Shown piece after piece: positions 33,965 through 44,784 of a stretch of DNA of 64,000 nucleotides. Position numbers and translations under genes: made by a program. Below the pieces are notes generated by a model that had not been told where the DNA came from, searched no databases, and was given only the letters and a program-made list of their open reading frames with translations. The stretch comes from Capra hircus (taxonomy: Eukaryota; Chordata; Mammalia; Artiodactyla; Bovidae), in the NCBI RefSeq assembly GCF_001704415.2, contig NC_030812.1, positions 54,288,093-54,352,092 on the forward strand, in the 5' to 3' direction. Numbering within the stretch: the first letter of the stretch is position 1; every line of letters begins with the position of its first letter.

Positions 33965-34200
33965 AGAAGAAGGGCTCTAGAACTGGGCTGGCTGGGTCTG
34001 TGTTCCAGCTCAGCCTCTTTCTACCACATGACCTCAGTCAAGTTAAAACTCTCTTTTAACTTGAGAATAAACTCTCTTTGTCTTGAGAATAAACTACTAC
34101 CTACCTTATAGAATGGCTTTAACAAAGGAGTACATGGAAAAGACTCGGAACAGGGGCATGTAGTAAACTCAATAAGAATTTATTATTATTATTACTATGT
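33965..34200 (+). repeat. MIR SINE remnant
   Basis: Forward order: GTGTTCCAGCTCAGCCTC, CCACATGACCTCAGTCAAG, TACCTACCTTATAGAATGGC, ACTCAATAAGAATTTATTATT. A short local duplication of AACTCTCTTT-GAGAATAAACT lies at 34048-34095. Confidence 0.55.
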
Positions 34201-35156
34201 TTATTACTCTCACACTCATTTCTCAAGCTCTCTCCCTGTCAAAGTGACATAAAGCTCAAGCACCACAGTCTTAATGACAAAATGAGAAAAAAGCTCACAA
34301 ATGGCAAAGGCCCAGAATCCATGTCAGAATGGACCTGAGACTTTGAGTCAAACTTAATCCTACAGGAGCTGGGAGGTTGTTGGAAGGAAGGCCAGGAGGA
34401 GACTGCGCATCTGGCCAGGCAGAGCAGCCTCCTGGGCTCTCATACTTATACACAGTAGAGCAGAGCAGTCATTAGCCATGTCCCACCCCATGCCTAACCC
34501 AAGGCCATTGCCCTGTCCCCATAATTTGCTGGAGGTGCAGGGTTCTCTGAAAACAAAAGCATTGGGGATAACTGGGGTCTCCCGGAGGCCTGCTCTGACT
34601 GAGGGTCTCTCATCAGCCCTCTACAGTTTTCAAAATCCAAGACACGAAGGCAAAAATTTGGTACTGCTAAGGCCCCAAAAGAAGGAGCACTGATAAGACA
34701 AGCACTCTCTTCACATAATGCCTGGGATCACCTTCACAGCCATCTAGTGCAGATGTGTGGGCAGCAAGGGATGACAAAGCAGGAGATCAAGGTAAACAGG
34801 AAACAAGACTGGCCATTTGTTAATCCATTTTGAACTTGGGTAATAGGCGCATTGAAATTTGTTTCACTCTTTTCTCCACATTTTTTGCATGCCTAAAAAT
34901 ATCATAATAAAAAGCAAAAAAAAAATAAAGCCAAAGATTTTTTTTCTAATACTTCATTAAGAATTGAAAGAGAGATTTCTTCTCCTATTTTATTTGAATT
35001 CCTGGTGGACAGCAGAGCCTCCCACAGAGAGTGGTAGCCAGTCTATAGACATTGATTGAATGAATATTGGAGGGTCAAATGTCAGATACAGGATCAATAA
35101 GCAGAGAGACAGAGGGAGAGAAATGAAGAGAAATGTGCACAAATGCACTAGTGAGT
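34201..35156. other. Unassigned sequence
   Basis: No gene recognised. The stretch 34830-34920 ends with ATATCATAATAAAAAGC plus a 9-A run and looks like the 3' end of an old repeat that I cannot name. Confidence 0.35.

Positions 35157-35194
<38 letters not shown>
35157..35194 (+). repeat. (CA)n microsatellite
   Basis: An uninterrupted CA dinucleotide array of about 19 units. Likely length-polymorphic. Confidence 0.97.
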
Positions 35195-35197
<3 letters not shown>

Positions 35198-35282
35198 GAC
35201 CAGGGATAAACAGTGACAAAAAACACAGATCCTGCCCTCATGCTGCTGCTGCATGTCTTTGTCTCTTTTTTTCCATCTTTGA

Positions 35283-35321
35283 TGTATTTTATTATTATTA
35301 TTATTGGAGGATAATTGCTTT
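35283..35321 (-). mobile_element. L1 3' end fragment, left piece
   Basis: ATTATTATTATTATTGGAGG followed by ATAATTGCTTT is the reversed L1 tail. It continues after the SINE at 35550. Confidence 0.75.
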
Positions 35322-35549
35322 GGACTTCCCTGGTAGCTCAGATGGCAAAGAACCCACCTGCAATGCAGGAGACCCAGGTTCGATTCCTGGGTAGGGAAGA
35401 TTTCCACCACCATTTCCCCTACCCCTGAGAAAGGAATGGCTACCCAATCCAGTATTCCAGAGACTCCATGGACAGAGAAGCCTGGCGGGCTACAGTCCAC
35501 GAGGTCATAAAGAGTAGGGCACAACTGAGCAACTAAGCACACACACACC
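35322..35549 (+). mobile_element. Bov-tA SINE inserted in an L1 tail
   Basis: Head GGACTTCCCTGGTAGCTCAG, B box GGTTCGATTCCTGGG, body GGCTACCCAATCCAGTATTC, 3' end GGGCACAACTGAGCAAC and an ACACACAC tail. Flanked by AATTGCTTT (35313-35321) and AACTGCTTT (35550-35558), a duplication with one mismatch. Confidence 0.93.
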
Positions 35550-35668
35550 AACTGCTTTACAATGTTGTGTTGGTTGCCACCATACAACAATACAAATCAG
35601 CCATAACTATATGGTCCCCTTTTCTTGAGTTTCCTTCCAACCACCCCCGCATCCCACCCCTTTAGGTT
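35550..35668 (-). mobile_element. L1 3' end fragment, right piece
   Basis: CTTTACAATGTTGTGTTGG, ACAATACAAATCAGCCATAA and CCACCCCCGCATCCCACCCC continue the reversed 3' UTR begun at 35283. Confidence 0.8.
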
Positions 35669-36574
35669 TTTGTCTCTTGATCCTGTCAACCATTTGCCTA
35701 TGGGAGTAGGAGGTTGTAGCAGAGTAGAATCTGTGGGAAGAAGAAAGCAGTTATATGAACAAGCTCCAGGAGTGAAATCATCTAGTAAGTTTCCTGCTTA
35801 CAAGGTTAAAAAAATATTGGAATTCGGATCTGGCCAGGTTCCCAGTCCTATAAGCTGTTTATTAGACTTTCCTTTCTCTACTGAACATTGATCAAGCCCT
35901 TCCATCCGGCGCCTCCAGCATCTCTTCAGGCCTTCTTTGGAGAGGAGATGCATAACTCTGGGACAGGATCACAGGACAGACAGTGAGTCTCCAGGACAAA
36001 TTTGGATTCAAATATCATGAGAGAAACTATGTTTAACTAAAGGCTTGTCTGAAACAGCTGCTATGAGAGTTTACTCATTTAACGTTTCTGAAGGTTTTGA
36101 AACACAAGGGGAATTTAAGTACAGAGCCTGGTCTTTACCAACCCAAGCAAGTTACAGATTTATGATTTGCTTGTTTGTTTTGGTGTGCATTGGGAACAAC
36201 TTTGCTCTTGAGGTCTAATTTATGTCTCTGCTCTTTTACACTGGAGAAGACAATCATAAAACACCTTTCTACATAAAAGTTAGTGTCAAATCAAAAGAAC
36301 AGCTCCCCAGCAAGGGCATTCATTTCCAGGTGAAAATATACATGAGAGGCCTCAGATGTGAGCAGTAATGAAAACAAACACACAAACAAAAAGATAAGGA
36401 TTACCCAGAGGAAGATGGAAGGCTGCCTTTACCTTGCAAATAAATATCAAGTTTCTCTGATTGGGAACCTTGTAGAAGGATAATGAAGCTATATTTAGAG
36501 ATAAACAACAAATAAGAGGACTGAACAATACTTTTGACAAAATATGTAGAGAAGAGGCAACATATGAGAGTAGC
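35669..36574. other. Unassigned sequence
   Basis: No gene or named repeat recognised. Confidence 0.35.
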
Positions 36575-36850
36575 CACTACTATTTTAAGTATCTAGCACC
36601 ATGCCAGGATCTGCCTGTTAAGTGTTTGCTTGCATCTCATTTAATCCTCAGGAGCACTCTATGAGGCATTGTGTTGTTCAGTTCAGTTCTTAGGTTTATG
36701 TTACCATTGAAAATATCTCTTTGGCAGTGTTAAGCATCTGTCTTAGGATAGCACATAGTAGGTGGCAGAGCTGGAGTTCAAGCCCAGACCATAGAACTCC
36801 AAAGTCCATGGTTTTAGGCATTATATAACCCTGGCTCTTGTGCCCTAGGG
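36575..36850 (-). repeat. MIR SINE remnant
   Basis: Reversed MIR order: GTATCTAGCACCATGCCAGG, TCTCATTTAATCCTCAGGAG, GGCAGAGCTGGAGTTCAAGC, CATGGTTTTAGGCATTATAT. Confidence 0.7.
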
Positions 36851-37674
36851 TACATTAATCGAGACATAAAGGGTGAAAAATCATCTTAAAAGGAAAGGCC
36901 TAACAGCATCAAGGGAGAGGAGAAAGAGGGAACAGAATTCCCAGGAAGGGTTGGGGAGTATGGGGACAAGAATTCTGGGCTGGCTAGAAGAGGCAGGCTG
37001 CTATCAGCACAACAAGCTCAACCAGGATCCAGGGGAGAATGCTCCATGAAGGAAGAGATGAAACTTAAGACTGAGCCTGGGCTGTGGTGAGGAAGTGGGG
37101 TGGGGCCAGAAGTCTTTCCCTGAAGACTTCTAGAAAATTGTGACAGATGTTCATAAAGACCAGACAGTGTTTTAAATGCTGAAAATCTGCTCAGTCTTCC
37201 ATACTTTTCAATAAATAACTACCACATAAATTAATGGTGTCCCTGGGATGCTTCTGTGTAAACTCCTTCCCCAAGGATCACATAAGGTTTATTCCCTAGA
37301 TTTTTTTCTCTCCTCACCTTCATTGCAATTTAAATACCCCAGAAAGGAAAAGAAAGAGAAGGATTCATATGAAGAGAGAAATTGGGGGATCATCTCCCAG
37401 ATGGGATGCTGGGGCACCGGCTGAAGCTGGAGTTAAATTGTGGCCAAAGTCTCAGATCTAAATAGTGGAGAATTAGCCCATCACTTGAGGGGACCTTGGG
37501 TGTTAGAGTCTTTACCTCAAAACCAGGTGACTTTCTGAAGGGCAATAATTGTAACAGAAAGAACTTTCTTAGCAGGTGGGTTGCTCAGAAGTCTCTAGAA
37601 CCTCCTCATTCTGGTCCACTAACCAATGGACATCTGCAGCCTGAAAACTTACCATGTCATCATTCCACCTGAAT
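36851..37674. other. Unassigned sequence
   Basis: Purine-rich from 36880 to 37130. No gene or confident repeat. Confidence 0.35.
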
Positions 37675-38110
37675 TAGTCTCCTAAGGCTGATGTCACAAG
37701 TTACCACACAGTTGTTGGCTTAAAACAATAGGAATTTACTCCCCCATAGTTCTGAAGACCAGATGTCAAAAATCAACATTGCAGTGGGCCATGATTCCCC
37801 TGAAGGCTCTGGGGAAGTGTCCCTTCTTTTCTCTTCCAGCCTCTGGTGGCCCCTGACATTCCTTTACTTTTGTGGCAGTGTCACTCTAGTCTTTACCTCC
37901 ATCTTCACATGGCCACCTTCTCATGTGTGTCTCTGAGTCCTCTTCTCCAGTCGTTGGATTTAGGGTCTACCCTAAATCCAGAATAATTTCACCTCAAGGT
38001 CCTTAACCAATGACATCTTCAGTTGTCCCATTTTCAAATAAGGTAAATTGCTGAGGTTTTGAATAGGCATAAATTCAATGTACTACATCAGCTAATTGTA
38101 CCCCTCATTG
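37675..38110 (-). repeat. MLT1-like MaLR LTR
   Basis: Reverse-orientation endogenous retroviral LTR: GAATTAGTCTCCTAAGGCTG, GGCTTAAAACAATAGGAATT, TCTTCCAGCCTCTGGTGGC, CCATCTTCACATGGCCACC and TCAAATAAGGTAAATTGC. It is a solitary, non-coding and old LTR. No paired LTR or gag/pol-like region is next to it. Confidence 0.75.
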
Positions 38111-38194
38111 CAACTGTGGATAAAAATTGAATTTGTCCACCAACCAGTTTCCTGGGAGATCAATCTACATTTTTTTTCTGGCTGAGTGAATGAC

Positions 38195-38512
38195 TGGTAT
38201 CAGTTCAAGCTTATAACAGAATACCATAGATAGGGCAGCTAGAAGTCTGAGCTCAGAGTCCAGCATGGTCAGGTGCTGGTAAGGACTCTCTTCCAGACTG
38301 TAGACAACTGGCAGTATTGTGACCTCACATGGCAAAGAGGGCAAGAAAGCTCCCTGGCATCTCTTTGGACGGATATTAATCCTATTCATGAGGGTTCCAT
38401 CCTCATGACCTAACCACCTTTCCAAACCCCTACCTCCTAATATCACCATCCTGAGGGTTAAAATTTCAATATATGAATTTATAGCTAATACAAACATTCA
38501 GTCCATAACAAT
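38195..38512 (-). repeat. MST/MLT1-type MaLR LTR
   Basis: Reverse orientation: TAACAGAATACCATAGATAG, ACCTCACATGGCAAAGAGGG, TTCATGAGGGTTCCATCCTC, CATGACCTAACCACC, TCCTAATATCACCATCCTG and CAAACATTCAGTCCATAACA. The middle is shortened relative to a full LTR. It lies within 100 bases of the LTR at 37675 in the same orientation. Confidence 0.78.
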
Positions 38513-38984
38513 TGGTACAAAAAAAATATCTAGTAAGTATAAACCATTGTGGGAACGTTCACAGTGCAGTCTTTTTTCATTATCTCTCTTTAATAAGGCT
38601 GGATGCAAAAAATGAAGTCACTCAGGGGAGGCTGTATGAGGACATAGTGGCATTTAAACCCTTCAGTCCCTGGGCAGACCCAAGCTTCTTTGCCAGGCAA
38701 CCCTGAGTCAGACAGCTAGAGCTTATGGGGAATAAGAGTATTTCTTCAAAAGACCTTCTCCACTTAGGTCAGAAAGCTCTTTAACACATGCTGCAAGCAA
38801 ATCTTATTCTTCACTTGGGTCCATAGAAATCTTTAGTCACTCATAGTAATGGAGAAGACTAATGCCATTAGAAGAGATTCATGTTCAACTCTCAAGTTTG
38901 TTATTTGACATAAAACTATCAAAAACATTTTCTCTGATCCTTTTATTATTGTCACAGAATATTTTAATAAAGCTTTTTATCCCA
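38513..38984. other. Unassigned sequence
   Basis: No gene or named repeat recognised. Confidence 0.3.
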
Positions 38985-39298
38985 GAGGTATAAAATGTAA
39001 GGCCAAAATAATAAATTTGATTTTATAAAAACTAAAGATTTTTGTTCAACAAAAAATGTCACAGACCAAGTTAGCATAGATATAACAAATTTGAAAAAAA
39101 AATATTTCAAAAATATTTTGAAAAAAAATGTCTGAAACTGACATGAGATTCCTGCAATCAACAAGGAGAAGACCGTAATTCCAACAGAGAATAGGCAAAA
39201 AGAAAAAGAAATATTCAATTTATAGAATATGAAATATAAAAATCTCACATATAAAGAGAAACCATTTGTGGAAAATACATTCATTTTTAAAATGTAGA
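38985..39298 (+). repeat. Old L1 ORF2 remnant, left piece
   Basis: ATAAATTTGATTTTATAAAAACTAAAGATTTTTGTTCAAC followed by GCAATCAACAAGGAGAAGACC and AGAATAGGCAAAAAG follows the 3' part of L1 ORF2 in highly decayed form (sampled here in short phrases such as TTTTTGTTCAACAAAAAATG). Confidence 0.55.
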
Positions 39299-39417
39299 GA
39301 CTATCCTGGTGGTCCAGTGATTAGGACTTGGTGGTTTTACTGCCAAGGGCCTGGGGCTCAATCCCTGGTCTGGGAACTAAGATCCCTCAAGCTGCATAGC
39401 ATGGCTAAAAAAAAAAA
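39299..39417 (+). mobile_element. CHR-type SINE (short form)
   Basis: The tRNA-Glu-like head CTATCCTGGTGGTCCAGTG is followed by GGCCTGGGGCTCAATCCCTGG, GGGAACTAAGATCCCTC, GCATAGCATGGC and a poly(A) of 11. It is a cetartiodactyl SINE older than Bov-tA. Confidence 0.85.
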
Positions 39418-39960
39418 GTTGTTTAAAAAATGTAGGTTAAAGCTATAATTGGATTTCATTTTAGAGCCATTGGACCAGCAAAAAGGATAGAGGTAGATAA
39501 TACCAAGCTGGCAGAAACACCAAGACAGAATGTAGGAGCCCTTATCACTGCTGGTGGGGAGAAAGACGGCAGAGCCATCCTGGGGAGGAAGGGACTGCCA
39601 TTAGTTAACTTCAATATAAAATTTTGCACATATGTGTTATTAATCCCACATGGCCATAAGGGGACAAGCACCAGGATGCTCACCACAACACCATTTCTGG
39701 AGTGGGATGTCAATGGCAATCTGGCGTCCAACACTGAGGAGGGAGTGAATGCAATATAGTGGGTGTGTCCCCAAGGAAGACTGTGCAGCAATTAAAGCTA
39801 GGTATCAGATGTTCACTCAGTCATACAGTAGATCATACTATGCAGAGGAAAAAAATTAAAATAATAATAATAGCGAGATGATTTGTAACACAATGCAGTG
39901 CCAATTATTATACACACAAAATAACTCATATTTTACAAAATATAGAAGCAAAAGGATCAT
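39418..39960 (+). repeat. Old L1 ORF2 remnant, right piece
   Basis: Weak collinear matches to the L1 ORF2 3' region: AGCTGGCAGAAACACCAAG, TATCACTGCTGGTGGGGAG, TGTGCAGCAATTAAAGC. Very diverged, with no open frame. Confidence 0.4.
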
Positions 39961-40541
39961 AGGAAACATGAATATAACTGTATATAGAAGATTGGGCAGG
40001 GTCTTAGGAATAGGAAATAGAGATATAAGTGAATAAACAACATCAGAGAGTTCCTTGTCCTCATAAAAGGACCTAATATAGAGAGTTCTGGAAGCCAGAA
40101 AATTTTCACAATGGAGTAGTTTGAAAATCTGATCAGAAAGGGCAGTGAGATGGAAGGAAAGAGAGCAATCACTTCCTTTTAAATCCATCACTTTCAGATT
40201 ATTGACTGTAACACCAATCAAGTCAGGACCAGTAAGCACTGACAGCCTCAATGTTTTTGAAAATTAAAGTTAAAGAACCATTTCTTCCCATTTGCCCACT
40301 GATTCAACCATTACGAAGTATCTATTATGTGCCATGAGGACACTTCTGTTCAGGCCCCCACTTTGCAGAGAAAGAAATTCTTTCTCCCTTGCTACCTGAC
40401 CAAAAGCTGCCTGCCCCCCTCTTCTACAGCAGCACCCTGAAACTTGGGCCCAAAGCAGAAACCCAGGGAGGAAACTATGTGGACAGCTTCCCTTCTCGCT
40501 ACTTCTCTGCAGCACAGCTCAGTATATCATGGCTCCTAAGG
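39961..40541. other. Unassigned sequence
   Basis: A 131-codon minus-strand frame at 39856-40251 shows hydrophobic patches but no family resemblance. No gene supported. Confidence 0.35.
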
Positions 40542-40740
40542 GGATTTCCCTGGTGGCTCAGACAGTAAAGAATTGCCTGTGATGTGAGAGACCAGGTTTG
40601 ATCCCTGGATGGAGAAGGGAATGGCTACCCATTCCAGTATTCTTGCCCAGAGAATTCCACAGACAGAGGAACCTGGCAGGCTATAGTCCATGGGGTCACA
40701 GTGTTGGACACAATCGAGTGAAAAATGCTTTTTTTTTTTC
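40542..40740 (+). mobile_element. Bov-tA SINE
   Basis: Head TTTCCCTGGTGGCTCAGAC, B box GGTTTGATCCCTGG, body GGCTACCCATTCCAGTATTC, GGCTATAGTCCATGGGG and a T-rich tail at 40730-40739. Confidence 0.92.
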
Positions 40741-41445
40741 ACTTTTCAAGAGGCTCTCAAAAATACTCTGTGAATCTCCTGATTTGTTAAACATAGGAGA
40801 ATCTTCTCTCCCATGGTTCTGGGAGAACATGTGTTAAGATACAAGATAAGGCAGTCACCCAATATGCTCTTCTCTTTCCCCTTTTCCAGTTTATGAAAAC
40901 GATCGGTTAGAAACAGGTGCACACCAGGATCGAGCAGGAGGGAAGAGCCTTCCCCTCCTTTCTGGTTCACAGTGCTGTGCCTCCCACCTCACAGGCTGCT
41001 AGATCTGTGGATAAACTTTTGCCTATTTAAGAGTTTATGAAACTTCTAACTCAGGAAAGAAAATTCAATTAAGACTTAAAGCTTCTTAGACAGACCTACT
41101 CAGTCAGCCCTACTTAATGGAGTTCATTATCTGTTGTTCAGTTCTGTGCAGGATTCCTTTTCCCTTCGAGAAACAGAAATTGAGTGTAGTAATTAGAATT
41201 GAGAGCAGAGTTAAGAAATGTAGATGTATGCTTAAAGTGAAATATTGCATTGTGCTGGTCAGTGGTAGATGAATTATTCAAGATGTAGAAATGAATATCA
41301 TATAAGCTAACCCGAAAAAGCACATGTAAGATTAATTTTAGGAATGGGCATTTTAGGCCAAATTCAAAACTCTTCCTAATTCCCTCAGTAGAAATTGAGT
41401 TCTCTATAAGAATCCCATTCTTGATAAGTTGTTTTGCGTGCCTCT
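40741..41445. other. Unassigned sequence
   Basis: No gene or named repeat recognised. Confidence 0.35.
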
Positions 41446-41456
41446 CTAGATTTCCA

Positions 41457-41723
41457 ATGGCAGCCCACTCCAGTACTCTTGCCTGGAAAATTCCATGGGC
41501 GGAGGAACCTGGTGGGCTGCAGTCCATGGGGTCACTGGGAGTCGGGCACGACTGAGCAACTTTACTTTCACTCTTCACTTTCATGCACTGGAAAAGGAAA
41601 TGGCAACCCACTCCAGTGTTCTTGCCTGGAGAATCCCAGGGATGGGGGGGCCTGGTGGACTGCTGTCTATGGGGTCGCACAGAGTTGGACACAACTGAAG
41701 CAACTTAGCAGCAGCAGCAGCAG
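41457..41723 (+). mobile_element. Bov-A2 SINE with perfect target duplication
   Basis: Two BovA units in tandem (41457-41575 and 41590-41705) joined by ACTTTCACTCTTCACTTTC, ending in (AGC)n. Flanked by CTAGATTTCCA at 41446-41456 and again at 41724-41734 (11 bases, identical), so the boundaries are firm and the insertion is probably recent. Confidence 0.96.
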
Positions 41724-41734
41724 CTAGATTTCCA

Positions 41735-42233
41735 GTTACATATTTTTTATAATTGTTGGTGGGAAACTGAAAGGACAAATATGAGCTTCCTTCTTTTCTA
41801 GTTTTAAGTCATGACTTGGGAAGAAAAAGGTAGCAACTGGATATGAAGAACTAATCTGTTATATGAGAACGAGGGTCTCTAGATCAGATTCTTGGGTCAC
41901 CTCTACACTGAGGGTGCAGAAGTGGGGGAAAGAGCCACAGAGAAAGAGCCCCAGGAGATGTGCAAGAATCAGAAGAGTATATCATCTCATGTGTCAAGCA
42001 ATCGCATGGCGCAGAAACTAAAAGGCTCAGAGAGCTATCAGGGAATGAAAAATAAGAAAATTACACTAAATTCAACAGCTTGGAGGTCCCTTTAAGAAAG
42101 TGGCTTCTGTAGAGTAAGTGGTGAGGGCTAAAGGGAAAAGAATAAAGTGTAGAGTAGGCAGCTGATCATTCACTACTGTTAGTACTATAACTTCATCTCT
42201 CAGAAGTAGACGGATAATGGTGATCATAACATT
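41735..42233. other. Unassigned sequence
   Basis: No gene or named repeat recognised. Confidence 0.3.
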
Positions 42234-42312
42234 GGGTTGGCAAAAAAGTGCTTTTGGGTTTTTCCATAAGATGTTACAGAAAAGCCCAGACTAACCTTTT
42301 GGCCAGCCCAGT
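42234..42312. mobile_element. Mariner-derived MITE (palindromic hairpin)
   Basis: The left arm TTGGGTTGGCAAAAAAGTGC and the right arm ending CTTTTGGCCAGCCCAG are imperfect reverse complements around a short GATGTTA loop, about 79 bases in all. This is a non-autonomous mariner element of the ruminant type. A transcript would fold into a long hairpin resembling the precursors of the ruminant miR-2284/2285 family, which derive from such elements. Whether this copy is processed is unknown. Confidence 0.8.
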
Positions 42313-42371
42313 AGTAACCATGATTTACTGGGCACTTGCTACATGCCAATAACTGTGCTATTTGATACTTA

Positions 42372-42685
42372 TTGTATTCATAACTTTTCTTTTTTTAAAA
42401 AAACTGAGATAATAGTTGATGTACAATATTGTTTTAAGCATACAACATAGCAATTCGCAATTTTTAAAGGTTATACTGAATTTGTAGTTTTTACAAAATG
42501 TTGGTTATAGTCCCTGTGTTATACAATGTATCCTTGTACCTTACTTTATCCCTAAGAGTTTGTACCTCTGAATTCTCAACCCTATATTGTCCCTACCCCT
42601 TCCCTCTCCCGACTAGTAGCCACTAGTTTGTTTTCTGTATTGGTAAGACTTTCTTTCTGTTGTATTCCATAGTTTGTTATAGTTT
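42372..42685 (-). mobile_element. Old L1 3' end, first piece
   Basis: Reversed L1 3' UTR: ACTGAGATAATAGTTGATG, ACAATATTGTTTTAAGCATA, CCTTGTACCTTACTTTATCC, CTACCCCTTCCCTCTCCCG. Interrupted by the SINE at 42686. Confidence 0.8.
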
Positions 42686-43028
42686 TTTATGATTTTATTT
42701 ATTTTTAGCTGTGCTGGGTCTTCACTGCCATGTACGGGTTTTCTCTAGTTCTGGCGAGTGGGGGAGTCTCTAGGTACGGCGCACAGGCTTCTCACTGTGG
42801 TGGCTTCTCTTGTTGCAGAGCACAGGCTCTAGAGCACCTGGGCTTCAGCTGTTGTGGTGCATGGGCTCAGTAGTTATAGTTTGCAGGCTCTAGAGCTTGG
42901 GTTCAGTAGTTGTGCTACACAGGCTTAGTTGCCCCACTGCACGTGGGATCATCCTGGATCAGGGATGGAGCTCACGTCTCCTACGTTGGCAGGAGGATTC
43001 TTTACCACTGAGCCACCAGGGAAGCTCT
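42686..43028 (-). mobile_element. CHR-type SINE (long form) inserted in old L1
   Basis: Reverse orientation: ATTTTTAGCTGTGCTGGGTC, GGCTTCTCACTGTGGTGGC, GGCTTAGTTGCCCCACTGC, then the head CACTGAGCCACCAGGGAAGC. Derived from tRNA-Glu, typical of cetartiodactyls. Confidence 0.85.
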
Positions 43029-44000
43029 GCTGTAGCTTTTAGATTTTACACGTAAGTGATATCATGAACTATGTGTCTTTATTTCACTTAGGATAACACT
43101 CTCCAAGTCTATCCACGTTGGTGCAAATGGCGAATTTTCATTCTTTTTGTGGCTGAGTAATATTTCATTGTAAATACGTACCACACCTTCATTATCCATC
43201 CAAGTGTCAGTGGACATTTGTTTTGCTTCTATATCTTGGCAATTATAGACAATGCTACTATGAACATTAGAGTGCATGCAGCTTTTCAAATTAGCGTTTT
43301 CAATTTGTTTTTTGATATATACCCAGGAGTGGAATTGCTGGGTCATACAGTGGTTCTATCTTTAGTTGTTTGAGAAACCTCCACACTGTTCTCCACAGTG
43401 GCTGCACAGTGTACATTCCCACCAATAGTGTATGGGGGTTCTCTTTTCTGCACATCCTTGCCATCATTTGTTTTCTGTGTTCTTTTTGATGATAGCTATC
43501 CTTACAGGTGTGGGGTGATTTCTCAGTGTTTTTTTTATTTTCATTTCCCTGTAATTAGCAATATTGAGCCTCTTTTCATGTACCTGTTGACCATCTGCAT
43601 GTTTTCTTTGGAGCAATGTCTGTCCAGGTCTTCTGCCCATTTTCAGTTGGGTTGCTTGGATTTTAATGTTCAGTTGTATGAGCTGTTTATATATTTTGAA
43701 TATTAATCTCTTATCAGTCATATCATTTGCAAATATTTTCTCCCATCAAATAGGTTGTCTTTTTGTTTTGTTGTTAGTTTCCTTTCTTGTGCAAAGGCTT
43801 TTAAATTTAATTAGGTCTCATTTGTTCAACTTTGCTTTAATTTCCTTTGCTTTAAGAGACAGATTTTTTAAAATATTGCTATAATTTATGTCAATGAGTG
43901 CCTATGTTTTCTGGTAGCAGTTTAATGGTTTTCAGTCTTACATTTAGATCTTTAATCCACTTTTTTATTTTTGTATATGATGTTAGATAATTACATACTT
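43029..44000 (-). mobile_element. Old L1, ORF2 3' region, second piece
   Basis: Minus-strand frames 43062-43346 (with MSTDTWMDNEGV-like text) and 43464-43721 (DKRLIFKIYKQLIQLNIKIQ) are decayed forms of the ORF2p C-terminus seen in the younger copies. The L1 carries a 3'-most part at 42372 and is cut at 44000 by a Bov-A2. It may extend slightly past 44281. Confidence 0.85.
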
Positions 44001-44269
44001 GGAGAAGGCAATGGCACCCCACTCCAGTACTCCTGCTTGGAAAATCCCATGGATGGAAGAACCTGGAAGGCTGCAGTCCATGGGGTCGCTGAGAGTCAGA
44101 CACAACTGAGCGACTTCACTTTCACTTTTCACTTTCATGCATTGGAGAAGGAAATGGCAACCCACTCCAGTGTTCTTGCCTGGAGAATCTCAGGGATGGG
44201 GGAGCCTGGTGGGCTGCCGTCTATGGGGTCACACAGAGTCGGACATGACTGAAGTGACTTAGCAGCAGC
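44001..44269 (+). mobile_element. Bov-A2 SINE with perfect target duplication
   Basis: A dimer of BovA units with the linker CACTTTCACTTTTCACTTTC and an AGCAGCAGC end. AATTACATACTT (43989-44000) recurs exactly at 44270-44281. Inserted in or at the edge of an old L1. Confidence 0.96.
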
Positions 44270-44319
44270 AATTACATACTTATTAATTTTGAAAGTATCT
44301 ATTAAGAAATTCTACCTCC

Positions 44320-44665
44320 AAAATGTACTCCAATTTCATCTACTTTCATCATCTCCAGTGTGGTCACACCAGTGTAAACTCCTGCTTCCTTTGCCCCAAC
44401 TACTCCAAGAGCCTCCTCTGCCTCCACCCTGTCTCTACAGTACATTATCTAGAACAGCAGACAAAAATGGTTAAATGCAATCAAATTAAATAAAAACCCT
44501 TCAATGACTTCAACTTCATTTACATAAGGTCCAAATTTCTCCAAAGACCTGTGTGCTCTGGCCCTCACTTTTCTCTCTAACCCCATATCCTAAGCATCTC
44601 CCCTTCATTCCTGTTGCTCTAGACACACTGGCTTCTATCAGTTCTTGAACAGAAAACCTTCATTC
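44320..44665 (+). repeat. L2 LINE 3' region remnant
   Basis: Forward L2 order: GAGCCTCCTCTGCCTCCACC, CAGTACATTATCTAGAACAGC, AAAACCCTTCAATGACTTC, GACCTGTGTGCTCTGGCCC, CTAGACACACTGGCTTC. Non-coding now. Confidence 0.7.
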
Positions 44666-44784
44666 CTGAAGGTAAAAAAGTTAAAAGTCAGGGTAAATAA
44701 GTAGAGGTGAACTGCATCAGAAGACCTAGTTTAAAAAAAAAAAAGCATTCAATTACCTAAAGTAATATTCAAGCATGGTGAGTA

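Noticed and set aside
42372..44300. A host gene with several exons suggested by short frames
   Set aside because: The frames are decayed L1 ORF2 and SINE translations. No consistent splice pattern.
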